Assembly (NCBI GenBank): GCA_937883885.1
Contig: CAKZXL010000003.1
Coordinates: forward strand, 1-10,539
DNA from: an uncultured Aquincola sp.
GTDB taxonomy: Bacteria; Pseudomonadota; Gammaproteobacteria; Burkholderiales; Burkholderiaceae
DNA length: 10,539 nt
Direction: 5' to 3'
This document shows, one piece after another, positions 1 to 6,618 of the stretch. The notes below the pieces were generated by a model. The model saw only the letters and a list, made by a program, of their open reading frames with translations, was not told the origin of the DNA and searched no databases. The translations under genes and the position numbers were made by a program. Each line of letters opens with the position of its first letter. Within the stretch, counting starts at the first letter, position 1.

Positions 1-774
1 GAGCCGAGCTCGGTGATAGAAGTAGGAACTGCGCGCCAAGCCCACCTCTCCCAAGAGCTCCGCCAGCGAGTACCTATGCTTCAGGGCATCGACCAGTTGG
101 GCCTTCTCCTGGTTGGTCAGGAGCCTGCGGTCGATGCCCATCTCTTTTTTTACGATTTCATTCGCCTTCTCCAGGAGATCGTGCTCGAGTTGAAGGCGGC
201 GAAGGTCGCGACGAAGCGCTTCCAGCTGCTGTTCCAGCTCTGCCCGTTCTGGGCCCGGTGGAGACTCTTTAGAGCGTTTCATGGATGCTGATGCCTCGGC
301 GCCGAGTAGCTGCTTCTTCCAGTTGTACAGCGTGGGCCTGCAGACGCCCATTTCTTGGGCCACCTCCAACGCGCTGCCATGCCGGGTGCACAACGCGATG
401 ACTGCGGCGCGCTTGACAGCCAGCGGAGCCTGCACTGGGCACTTGCCAACAACGCGCCTGCCCACCTCTGGACGCAGCTCTTGAACCCACAGAGGAAGTG
501 ATCCACGCCCAGGATAGCCCAGCGCCTTGATCGTCGCGGACACGCTGCAACCATGCTCGACGAAGTGCTCCACCGCTGCCACCTTTTGGGCTTGGCTGTA
601 CCTTGGCTTGCGGACGTAGCCTGGCGCCAGGTCACGTCGCTGCTCGTACTCTCGATGCCAAGCCTTCAATGAATTCTTGGTTGGGTAGCCGAGCTGTCGG
701 ATCGTCGCGCGCACTCGCATACCGAGCTTGATGTAGAGCCTGACCGCTTTCATTCGGTCCTCGTACGAATACAT
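1..774 (-). CDS. IS3-family transposase, N-terminal part (runs off window)
   Basis: The frame is open for 258 codons from ATG at 774 to the window edge; a GGAGG lies just upstream. Residues 1-45 hold a first helix-turn-helix region (MYSYEDRMKAVRLYIKLG, then GYPTKNSLKAWHREYE). A second HTH-like unit follows at about 60-90 (SATIKALGYPGRGSLPLW) and a third at about 118-155 (ALEVAQEMGVCRPTLYNWKK). A leucine/charged coiled coil at about 178-210 leads to KANEIVKKEMGIDRRLL, and the last residues (YSLAELLGEVGLARSSYFYHR) match the start of the OrfB-type half that precedes the rve/DDE catalytic core. The DDE residues lie outside the window. OrfA-like and OrfB-like parts share one frame here, unlike classic IS3 elements that join them by -1 frameshifting. 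The family is confident; the exact IS name is not. Confidence 0.9.
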   Translation of the reverse strand, partial: MYSYEDRMKAVRLYIKLGMRVRATIRQLGYPTKNSLKAWHREYEQRRDLAPGYVRKPRYSQAQKVAAVEHFVEHGCSVSATIKALGYPGRGSLPLWVQELRPEVGRRVVGKCPVQAPLAVKRAAVIALCTRHGSALEVAQEMGVCRPTLYNWKKQLLGAEASASMKRSKESPPGPERAELEQQLEALRRDLRRLQLEHDLLEKANEIVKKEMGIDRRLLTNQEKAQLVDALKHRYSLAELLGEVGLARSSYFYHRARL

Positions 775-823
775 GAACTACCTCCTGGTTGTCCAAGATT
801 TCATCCGCACCCCCGCCGGGTCA
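1..823 (-). mobile_element. IS3-family insertion sequence, 5' part
   Basis: The element is read on the minus strand and leaves the window at base 1, so only its transposase-start end is visible. The outer boundary is inferred: on the minus strand the sequence begins TGACCCGGCGGGGG at base 823, about 49 bases before the transposase ATG, which fits the short leader and terminal TG typical of IS3-family elements. Because the other end is missing, neither the terminal inverted repeat pair nor the target duplication can be checked. Boundary accuracy is perhaps plus or minus 10 bases. Confidence 0.75.
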
Positions 824-824
824 G

Positions 825-875
825 TTCGAGGCGATCGTCAACACGCATGGGACGCGTAGCGCAATGAAGCAGTGA
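825..875 (+). pseudogene. possible C-terminal tail of a gene cut by the IS
   Basis: Immediately outside the inferred IS end, one plus-strand frame reads FEAIVNTHGTRSAMKQ and then a TGA stop at 873-875. It has no start codon of its own and looks protein-like, with an acceptable codon pattern. It may be the last 16 codons of a gene interrupted by the insertion. I do not recognise the family, and a chance frame of this length is quite possible. Confidence 0.25.
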
Positions 876-932
876 ACATGAAGTCTCCAGACAACGTACC
901 GGCGGATTGGTGTCAGGCTCGAGCAACCGGAG

Positions 933-947
933 GCGAGCGAAGCTCGC
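933..947. other. hairpin, GCGAGC-GAA-GCTCGC
   Basis: A perfect 6-bp stem with a GAA loop lies 72 bases past the stop of the minus-strand gene that ends at 1019. It could help end the copper transcript, but no T-run follows on either strand, so it is not a convincing intrinsic terminator. The rest of 876-1018 shows no gene I can support. Confidence 0.3.
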
Positions 948-1018
948 GCATGGAAGACGAGCGCGACCGATGCGCCGAAGCGACCGGGACGGTCGTCAGC
1001 GCAACGTCGTCTGGAAGA

Positions 1019-1462
1019 TCAGATTCGGTATACGCAGTGCAGGATGGCGTGCGGCGGACAAGCCGCAACCAGCGCACTCATCGAGGCCAATGCAGGCTGC
1101 GGCAGCGGCACCGGCTCGGGCACCGCGGGGGTGGAATAGAGCGCTACCAGTGCCGTCGCCGGAACATTCACGGTCGAGGCATGATCGCTCTGTTGCCCAT
1201 ACTTGCAATGTTCGGCGCAGAGGTTGGCGGACGTCGGGTCCATCGCGCCGGCCATGTCGTCGCAGGCCGGTTCTTGTGCGGCCACGCGCAAAGCCGCAGC
1301 ATCGGTGGGTTCTGCCATCGGCATGCCGATGGCCGTCGCTTGCCGGCCCGCCTGCAGGGCCGACGAGATCCCCGGGCATGCGTATGCTGCGATTGACATC
1401 TGAGCCAGCAGCACCACGCCAATGAGCCAGCGGGCCACCCTGCGCGCGAAGTTGCGCGTCAT
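1019..1462 (-). CDS. small exported Cys-containing protein of copper cluster
   Basis: A 147-residue protein of unknown activity. ATG at 1462 is preferred because GGAG sits 8 bases upstream; the frame stays open to 1534 without such support. Residues 1-28 form a signal peptide or N-terminal anchor (RR, then WLIGVVLLAQMSIAAYA) followed at once by Cys29. The exported part has CDDMAG at 67-72, a C-x3-C motif (Cys82, Cys86 in LCAEHCKYG), a Pro-rich stretch at 112-124 and Cys135/Cys143 near the end. The shape parallels the 147-residue protein at 9019-9462, which also has signal, AC and C-x3-C. Similar small exported proteins occur in copper loci of Burkholderiales as far as I recall. It is last in the minus-strand copper block. 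A role in periplasmic metal binding is inferred from context and the Cys/Met/His content only. Confidence 0.75.
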   Translation of the reverse strand: MTRNFARRVARWLIGVVLLAQMSIAAYACPGISSALQAGRQATAIGMPMAEPTDAAALRVAAQEPACDDMAGAMDPTSANLCAEHCKYGQQSDHASTVNVPATALVALYSTPAVPEPVPLPQPALASMSALVAACPPHAILHCVYRI

Positions 1463-1547
1463 CGCCGCAACTCCGAACGCCGGGCAAACACGCTCGCGCC
1501 CGAACCGGACAGGCCAGGGGAGCATTGCGTGCAAGGTGTCATTGAAG

Positions 1548-1745
1548 TCATGGCTGCTGGCGGCATCGAGGCAGGAAACCCCGGAATGACGCTTTCAGCA
1601 TGTATTCTAGGTCGCTGCCGCCGATCACGTCACCCAACGGGCCTGGCAGCGTGCCGGGGATGGCGATGCCCTGCGCGGGCTTGCCTGTGACGTTGAGCGA
1701 GATCTCGGCCACGCGGCCAGGTCGTAGGAGCTCGACCGCCGGGGA
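1548..1745 (-). pseudogene. coding-like remnant between two copper genes
   Basis: The roughly 300 bases between the CusF-like gene and the exported Cys protein hold a minus-strand frame that ends in TGA at 1550-1548. Over 1620-1735 its codons have the strong third-position G/C bias of real genes here, and it reads LRPGRVAEISLNVTGK, then IPGTLPGPLGDVIGGSDLEY. No start codon with a ribosome-binding site serves it; upstream, the same frame runs antisense-like through the CusF-like gene in another phase. It looks like the decayed 3' end of a deleted gene. I do not recognise the parent family. Alternative: non-coding DNA with biased composition. Confidence 0.35.
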
Positions 1746-1759
1746 CCTCGCTGCTCGGG

Positions 1760-2110
1760 TTACTTCGCAGCCTCGATCGCGGTGACGACGATCGCACCGT
1801 CCGCCTTCTCGGCGGTGAACATCACCTTGTCGCCGGCCTTGACCTTGTCCAGCAGCGCCGCGTCCTTGACCTGGAACACCATCGTCATGCCGGGCATGTC
1901 CAGGTTCTTGATGTCGCCGTGCTTGAGTGTGATCTTCTTGGCTTCCTTGTCGATCTTGCGCACTTCGCCTTCGCTCATCGAGGCGGACATGCCGTCCATC
2001 TTCATACCGGGCATCTTGCTGTGATCCATTGCCTGGGCGTGGGCAGTGATCGCGAACGGCGCCGAGGCGGCGAAGGCCAGGGCGACAAGGAGGGGCTTGA
2101 AGGTCTTCAT
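1760..2110 (-). CDS. CusF-like periplasmic copper-binding protein
   Basis: A 116-residue exported protein. ATG at 2110 has a strong site (ACGGAG, 8 bases away). Residues 1-25 are a signal peptide ending AHA. Residues 29-47 are Met/His-rich (MDHSKMPGMKMDGMSASM). Residues 48-116 form a CusF-type OB-fold domain (EVRKIDKEAKKITLKHGDIK, then LDMPGMTMVFQV). In E. coli CusF, Cu(I)/Ag(I) is held by His36, Met47 and Met49 with Trp44 capping the site; the same spacing here gives His64, Met75 and Met77, with Met72 in the Trp position. CusF passes Cu(I) to the CusCBA efflux complex, but no CusCBA gene is visible, so this copy may buffer copper or serve a pump encoded elsewhere. It follows the cupredoxin gene by 98 bases in the same direction. 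Confidence 0.9.
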   Translation of the reverse strand: MKTFKPLLVALAFAASAPFAITAHAQAMDHSKMPGMKMDGMSASMSEGEVRKIDKEAKKITLKHGDIKNLDMPGMTMVFQVKDAALLDKVKAGDKVMFTAEKADGAIVVTAIEAAK

Positions 2111-2208
2111 TTGGTTTACTCCGTAGGGTGTGTGAGACAAAGGATCTGCCGAGGGCGCCGTGCACCGCCAAGTGCCGCGCGCCAGCGCTATGCCGTGACA
2201 ACCGTCAC

Positions 2209-2712
2209 TCAGTGCTTGTGGCCGCCGTGGCCGTCGGTCTTGGAGGCGCCAGCCGCCTGCGCGACCTTGACCAAGCCCTTCATGCCGGCGTCGTAGTGGC
2301 CGGGTTGCAGGCAGGCGAAGTGCACATTGCCTGCCTTGGTGAAGCGCCACACGACTTCCCCGACCTGGCCGGGTGCCACGCTGACCATGTTGTCGTCGGC
2401 ATGTTCCATGCCCGGCGTCTTCAGCATCAACGCGTAGTGCGCCCTCAGTTCCTCGGGCGTGCCAAGCACCAGCTCGTGCTTGACCGCTCCGGAGTTCTTC
2501 ACGACGAAACGAACCGTCTCGCCCTGTCGCACCGAGATCTCGCCCGGCGTGAAGCGCATGCTGTCGGTCATGTCGACCTCGACGGTGCGGGTGGCGCGGG
2601 CCGCCTCACCGGGTTCGCCGACGGGACTGCTGCCGTGGCCGGGGCCTGCCATCGCTGCGGACGCAGCGAGCACGAGTGCCGACAGTACACCGGTCTTGCC
2701 GAATGTGTTCAT
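2209..2712 (-). CDS. periplasmic cupredoxin (type 1 copper protein), CopI-like
   Basis: A 167-residue exported protein. ATG at 2712 is preferred (GAGAA upstream) over the in-frame ATG at 2730, which has no well-spaced site. Residues 1-22 are a signal peptide ending AMA. The mature protein opens with GPGHGSS and carries one cupredoxin fold at about 42-152. The likely type 1 copper ligands are visible: His79 (AVKHELVL) and Cys134, His139, Met144 in FACLQPGHYDAGM, the C-x4-H-x4-M pattern of plastocyanin/azurin-like proteins. A Met/His segment (LKTPGMEHADDNM, about 98-109) and a GHGGHKH tail add possible metal sites. The layout resembles CopI, a cupredoxin needed for copper tolerance in Rubrivivax gelatinosus, but I assign this on motif and context only. 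It lies between the copK-like and CusF-like genes. Confidence 0.9.
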   Translation of the reverse strand: MNTFGKTGVLSALVLAASAAMAGPGHGSSPVGEPGEAARATRTVEVDMTDSMRFTPGEISVRQGETVRFVVKNSGAVKHELVLGTPEELRAHYALMLKTPGMEHADDNMVSVAPGQVGEVVWRFTKAGNVHFACLQPGHYDAGMKGLVKVAQAAGASKTDGHGGHKH

Positions 2713-2759
2713 GGGTGTTTCTCGATGCATCCTTGCGGGTGAGCCTGGAGCGCCGGGCC

Positions 2760-3053
2760 TCAGTTCCGATGCCCGTCGTTGAGCAGGCCATCCAGCCGAG
2801 CCACCTCGTTGCCGACCGCCGTGACCTTCCGGCCGTCGGCCAACTCGAGAGTCTCACCTTGCTTCAGGTAGGCCGCACGACCGTAGCGGTCCTCCCTGGC
2901 CATCTTGCCGTCCTTGAAGACGTACAGCGTCGAACCGTCCTTCAGCGCCAGCGATTGCTGCGTGGCCTGCGGAAGGGCGTCACGCGCGAATGCGGGCAGG
3001 GAGGCCCCGAAGGCCGCAATCGCGATGGTCAGAACGGACAGGGTTGACTTCAT
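2760..3053 (-). CDS. copK: CopK-family periplasmic protein lacking the Cu(I) Met ligands
   Basis: A 97-residue exported protein and first gene of the minus-strand copper block. ATG at 3053 has an excellent site (AAAGGA, 6 bases away). Residues 1-23 are a signal peptide ending AFA. The mature part follows the CopK pattern: LKDGSTLYVFKDGKM, then GETLELADGRKVTAVGNEVARLD, then LLNDGH. CopK of Cupriavidus metallidurans is a small beta-sheet periplasmic protein that binds Cu(I) through methionines (28, 38, 44 and 54 in mature numbering, as I recall) and then gains high affinity for Cu(II). Aligned by the conserved FKDGKM and GNE motifs, these positions are Arg, Leu, Leu and Ala here; only the Met of GKM remains. 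The family is clear, but the metal site must differ. It may bind Cu(II) only, or have lost metal binding. Confidence 0.88.
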   Translation of the reverse strand: MKSTLSVLTIAIAAFGASLPAFARDALPQATQQSLALKDGSTLYVFKDGKMAREDRYGRAAYLKQGETLELADGRKVTAVGNEVARLDGLLNDGHRN

Positions 3054-3076
3054 GATCGATCCTTTCGTAGTACAGC

Positions 3077-3091
3077 GGGGCATCGCGCCCC
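3077..3091 (-). promoter_or_regulatory. leader hairpin before copK, GGGGC-n5-GCCCC
   Basis: A perfect 5-bp G/C stem with a 5-base loop lies 24 bases upstream of the copK ATG. Read on the minus strand it would sit in the untranslated leader, next to the larger dyad at 3097-3116. It leaves the ribosome-binding site free. Possible roles are mRNA stabilisation or leader folding; this is inference. Confidence 0.3.
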
Positions 3092-3096
3092 TCGAC

Positions 3097-3116
3097 GTCA
3101 TGCCAAGTGGCATGAC
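3097..3116. promoter_or_regulatory. 20-bp perfect inverted repeat upstream of copK
   Basis: The sequence GTCATGCCAAGTGGCATGAC has two perfect 9-bp arms and a 2-base centre. It is 44 bases upstream of the copK ATG and just downstream of a weak -10-like TAGAGT (3126-3121, minus strand). That position suits a repressor operator overlapping the transcription start, or, as RNA, a stable leader hairpin. The overall plan, ATGnCA-nn-TGnCAT, is like operators of OmpR-family copper response regulators such as CusR, though not identical. No T-run follows, so it is not a standard terminator. Confidence 0.55.
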
Positions 3117-3159
3117 ACGCACTCTAGGGAGCCGCAACGGACGAACGCCCGACGGCGAC

Positions 3160-3175
3160 ATTACGGTTGCGTAAT
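3160..3175. promoter_or_regulatory. ATTACG-n4-CGTAAT inverted repeat, likely activator site
   Basis: Perfect 6-bp arms around GTTG lie about 33 bases upstream of the candidate -10 of copK (3126-3121), roughly at -46 to -62 on the minus strand. That is where a response regulator such as CopR would bind to activate. The same site is also about 110 bases upstream of the divergent molybdoenzyme start, so it could act on both. The regulator is not encoded in the window. The copK promoter has no good -35 hexamer, which fits activator dependence. Confidence 0.45.
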
Positions 3176-3286
3176 CTCGGCCGCTGCCCAGCCCCCTCAC
3201 CCGCGCCGCACATCTGCCAGTTTCTTCAAGCCTCGCATGCCGATCTGGGGCACGCTCGCAGGCATCTTCAAGACGCAAATGACGAC

Positions 3287-4839
3287 ATGCTGCCTTCTTG
3301 GTCCGACGCGTGGGTGCTGGGGGTTGGAGCAGCCTTCGTGCAGTTGGCGGCCGGCGAGCTCGCGGCAGCGGTCCATGGGACGCACACCTCACCCCTGCGA
3401 GCGATCGGCAAGTGGCTGATCGACGCATTGCCAACGCCCCTGATCGACATTGGCATTGCGCTGTTGCGTCGCGCTGACAAGCCAGCAATTGTCGCCACCC
3501 TGGTCGTGCTCGGTGTTGGTCTTCCGGCGCTTGCTTCGTTCGCGGGAAATACTGCGCTCGCGGCGGCACTGCTGTTGTCCGGGTCCGTCGGGCTCTGCGC
3601 GTTGTGGCGCCGCACCGAACTCTCACGCACCGCGGCCCTCACACTCGGTTCGCTGGCGCTGGCCGCAGGCCTGCTGGCAATCTGGCTCGGCGCCATCGCC
3701 TCCTTCGTGCTGGGACTCGTGATCGCAGGGCTCGCGATGACCCTCCGTCGAATCCGACGACAACAGAGCGGAGGGCCTATGTCTCTTCCCAGGCCGCCAG
3801 TTGTCCTGCCACGGCCTCCCCAATCGGCTGTCCTGGAGATTCCGGGCCTGTCCGAGTTGATAACTCCGGTCGACCGATTCTTCGTCACCGATGTGACGTT
3901 TCCCGCGCCGAACGTGGGCGTGCCACGTTGGGGGCTCGCGGTGACGGGCCTTGTCGAGCGTCCACTCGCACTGACATTCGCCGAGCTGCTGACGATGCCG
4001 TCTTGCGAAGTGGATGCGGTTCTCATGTGTGTGCACAACCCGGTGGGGGGCCTTTCGTGGGAAACGCCCGCTGGCGGGGCGTGCGGCTAAGCGACTTGCT
4101 CGTGCGTGCCGGAGCGTCCGAGGACGCGGACCACGTCCGATTCCACGCGGTGGACGGGTTCTCCGCTGGAATGAGCTTGTCCTTGCTCGAGCAAGGCTTC
4201 GAGCCGCTCCTGGTTTACGCAATGAACGGCACACCGCTCAGACGCGAGCACGGTGCTCCCGTCCGGATGCTCGTGCCCGGCATCCACGGATACGACGCAA
4301 ACATCAAGTGGCTGGCGTCGGTAGAAGTCACTCGCTTCAGCGGGGCGATCGACTACGCTGAGCGCAAAGGCTGGCCGCGACGGCCATCCCGAATGACGCC
4401 GAACGCAAGGATCGACGTCCCGACCCACTCTGCAATGCTTGCGCCGGGCTCGCAGATCATCGCAGGGGTCGCCTGGAGCCCTCCTCATGGCCTCGTGAAG
4501 GTCGAGCTGCGAGTCGATGGCGGACCATGGCGGGCTTGCGCGCTGGCCACGGCACTCGGCCCCAACGCATGGGTCCATTGGCAAGCACCCTGGGACGCAG
4601 CGCCCGGTCGCCACACGCTCGAGGCCCGAGCCTGGGGTCGAGACGGTGTGCAGTGCAGCGCGACTGCGGCTCCCTATCCCGACGGCGCACGCGGGTATCA
4701 CCGCGTCGCTGTGGATGTAGCGCCGGCATGCACCCCGCAGACACGCCAAATCGGCTGGTGGCTCGCGTCGCAAGCGCGCGAGAGATGGCTCTTGGCATGG
4801 GCCGGTATCACTTCGTGGCGCCAGCACCGCGATCGCTAG
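3287..4839 (+). pseudogene. membrane-anchored sulfite-oxidase-family molybdoenzyme, frameshifted
   Basis: Two overlapping frames together make one protein of about 517 residues. The first (3287 to 4090) starts at MLPSW with only a weak ribosome-binding site; an in-frame ATG at 3167 is the alternative. Residues 1-155 hold about five hydrophobic segments, then an Arg-rich turn (RRIRRQQ). From about 185 the oxidoreductase molybdopterin domain begins (ITPVDRFFVTDVTFP) and reaches MCVHNPVGG, whose Cys248 (codon 4028-4030) should bind molybdenum. The frame then ends in nonsense at 4090, while the family pattern continues in the next frame as VGNARWRGVRLSDLL, GIHGYDANIKWL and a C-terminal dimerisation domain (about 390-480) to TAG at 4839. 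One G missing from the G-run at 4045-4050 explains this. Substrate unknown; sulfite or protein methionine sulfoxide are only family possibilities. It is followed after 43 bases by the hydrolase. Confidence 0.85.
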
Positions 4840-4882
4840 CGGCACTCCAATCCGACGTCTCGACTCTCTCGCAAAGATCCTC

Positions 4883-5794
4883 ATGTCCATTTCAGTCGTA
4901 CTCGGTGAGCGCCACATCCTTCATATTCCAGAAGGCCCGATCGAGTACCGCGTCACCGGCACAGGCCCCACTGTCGTGTTTCTGCACGGAATCATCGCCA
5001 ACGGAGACGTGTGGCGCGGCGTCGTCGCAGACTTGGCGCAAGATCACCGCTGTATCACGTCCGACTGGCCGCTGGGCGCGCATGCCCTCGTCATGCATTC
5101 GGGTACCGACTTTTCCCTACCCGGCATTGCTGCAATGGTCGACGGGTTCCTGACCGCAGCCGGTCTCGACCAAGTGGTGCTCGTAGCCAACGACACGGGA
5201 GGTGCCGTCGCTCAGCATGTCGTCGCCGACCGTCCCGAGCGGATAGCAGGCCTCGTGTTGACACCCTGCGATGCATTCGACAACTTCGTCCCGCTTCCGA
5301 TTCGGCACCTGCGACTGTTTGGGCGAACGTCCTGGGGTCTGTGGGCGCTGGCGCAGACCTTGCGCTGGCGTTGGGTACAACGACTGCCCATCGCCTTTGG
5401 GCTGCTGACCGAAAGGGCCATTCCGGCCGACATCATGTGTTCCTACACCGCCCCCCTGCGAGAGCGCACGGGAACACGAAGCAATTTCGCGGCTCTCGTC
5501 CGCGCCATCGACCCCAGGTATACAGTGGATGTGGCCAAGCGCCTGCGTTCGTTCCCACGTCCGGTGTTGTTGGCGTGGGCTCGCGAGCGACGCCGATTCT
5601 TTCCGCTGGAGCACGCCCATCGGTTGGCAAGCTTGTTTCCCGACGCCGCTGTCGAAGTGATCGAGGACTCCGGGCCGTTTGTCACCGAAGACCAGCCCAC
5701 CGCCGTGGCACATGCGATCCGGCGCTTCGTGGCGAAACGCCTCAATCGACCCGAGCCAGCCCGTCACCCCCTGTCGAAACAGACCGAGATCTGA
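4883..5794 (+). CDS. alpha/beta hydrolase with Asp nucleophile
   Basis: A 303-residue cytoplasmic enzyme of the alpha/beta hydrolase fold. The oxyanion motif is HG at 35-36 (VVFLHGII). The nucleophile elbow is VANDTGGA (101-108), so the nucleophile would be Asp104 as in haloalkane dehalogenases and epoxide hydrolases, not the Ser of esterases. LTPCDAFDNF (126-135) is typical of this NDTGG subgroup. A cap region at about 140-215 contains several Trp/Arg-rich helices. In the last motif, EDSGPFVTEDQP (261-272), Pro265 stands where the classical catalytic His would be expected; as I recall, members of this subgroup often lack that His. The substrate is unknown. The start ATG at 4883 has a weak site (AAAGA). 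The gene probably shares a transcript with the upstream molybdoenzyme and its 3' end overlaps the convergent AraC gene by 31 bases. Confidence 0.88.
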   Translation: MSISVVLGERHILHIPEGPIEYRVTGTGPTVVFLHGIIANGDVWRGVVADLAQDHRCITSDWPLGAHALVMHSGTDFSLPGIAAMVDGFLTAAGLDQVVLVANDTGGAVAQHVVADRPERIAGLVLTPCDAFDNFVPLPIRHLRLFGRTSWGLWALAQTLRWRWVQRLPIAFGLLTERAIPADIMCSYTAPLRERTGTRSNFAALVRAIDPRYTVDVAKRLRSFPRPVLLAWARERRRFFPLEHAHRLASLFPDAAVEVIEDSGPFVTEDQPTAVAHAIRRFVAKRLNRPEPARHPLSKQTEI

Positions 5795-6618
5795 TCCCGG
5801 CGACCGAGCAGCGAAGAGGGCGCAGTGCCGAAGTTGTCTCGGAAGGAACGCGACAGGTGAGCCGAGTCGCTGAAACCGACTGCATGAGCAGCCTCGGTCC
5901 AGGAAGCCCCTTGAAGTACGGCCTCCACCGCTCGTCGCAGCCGCATCCAAACGACATAGCGACGCAGCGGTACGCCAGTCTCTTCGACAAACCGGTGGCT
6001 CAGCCAACTCGACGAGACGTGCAGCGCGTCCGCCAGCGACTGCAGTCGCACAGGTCGGTCAATACTTGCCTGCAGCAGCTGCAGGGCACGCGCAAGCCGA
6101 GCGTCTCGATCACGGACGCGCGGGACGATGCTGTCCAGACCGAGCCAAGCTCTGCATATGGCATCCGCTTCATCGATGGCACCACCTTCGCTCGCGAGCG
6201 TCGCCAATCCCATGGCCGCATATTGCGACGGCTCGAACGGCGTGATGCCGTCGTCCGTGCCAGCCAGTGCCCTCATGGAGGCGTACTCGGAACCCTCGGA
6301 CTCCCTGAAGAGCATTGCCACGGTTGCCCCCGTGGCATCGAAAGCGTGCGGCCGGTCGGGCAGGACGAGAAACCCGTTCCACTCCTCCCACTGACCCCGA
6401 GGCTCGGCGCGCGAACGCAGCGTGCCCCCGACCCCCCAGCAGACCTGGGCAGCATGATGGCGATGCGATCGTGTACAAGGACCAGGCCCGATGTAGAGGA
6501 GACGGTGTGGCCACAGGTAAAGCCGCACTCGACCGGAATCGCTGGTGGCGTCTGCGGGCAATGGTGTCGACACGCTCATCGCGCTATGGCAGGGCACTGG
6601 CGGCGACGTGCCTGTCAT
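5764..6618 (-). CDS. AraC-family transcriptional regulator
   Basis: A 284-residue DNA-binding regulator. Residues 30-150 form the sensor part, cupin-like at the start (LYLWPHRLLYIG, SHRHHAAQV). Residues 185-275 are the AraC/XylS domain with two helix-turn-helix units: LQSLADALHVSSSWLSHRFV (202-221) and WTEAAHAVGFSDSAHLSRSF (250-269). The ligand is unknown. ATG at 6618 overlaps the TGA of the upstream nuclease-like gene as ATGA, and GGAG lies about 14 bases upstream, within the nuclease gene; an internal ATG at 6579 has no visible site. The overlap suggests translational coupling, so this regulator is made together with the nuclease-like protein. It is convergent with, and overlaps by 31 bases, the hydrolase gene, which may also be a target. 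The last 10 residues lie in the overlap. Confidence 0.9.
   Translation of the reverse strand: MTGTSPPVPCHSAMSVSTPLPADATSDSGRVRLYLWPHRLLYIGPGPCTRSHRHHAAQVCWGVGGTLRSRAEPRGQWEEWNGFLVLPDRPHAFDATGATVAMLFRESEGSEYASMRALAGTDDGITPFEPSQYAAMGLATLASEGGAIDEADAICRAWLGLDSIVPRVRDRDARLARALQLLQASIDRPVRLQSLADALHVSSSWLSHRFVEETGVPLRRYVVWMRLRRAVEAVLQGASWTEAAHAVGFSDSAHLSRSFRDNFGTAPSSLLGRRDQISVCFDRG

Noticed and set aside
872..1425. Long plus-strand open frames opposite the exported Cys protein
   Set aside because: They are Arg-rich, lack ribosome-binding sites and run antisense to a gene with a signal peptide and good start; typical shadows in GC-rich DNA.
2128..2742. Plus-strand open frame opposite the cupredoxin
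   Set aside because: The minus strand carries the full type 1 copper motif and signal peptide; the plus frame is a mirror of it.
4883..5794. True haloalkane dehalogenase
   Set aside because: The Asp nucleophile fits, but the motif is NDTGG and not DWGG, and the expected catalytic His is absent.
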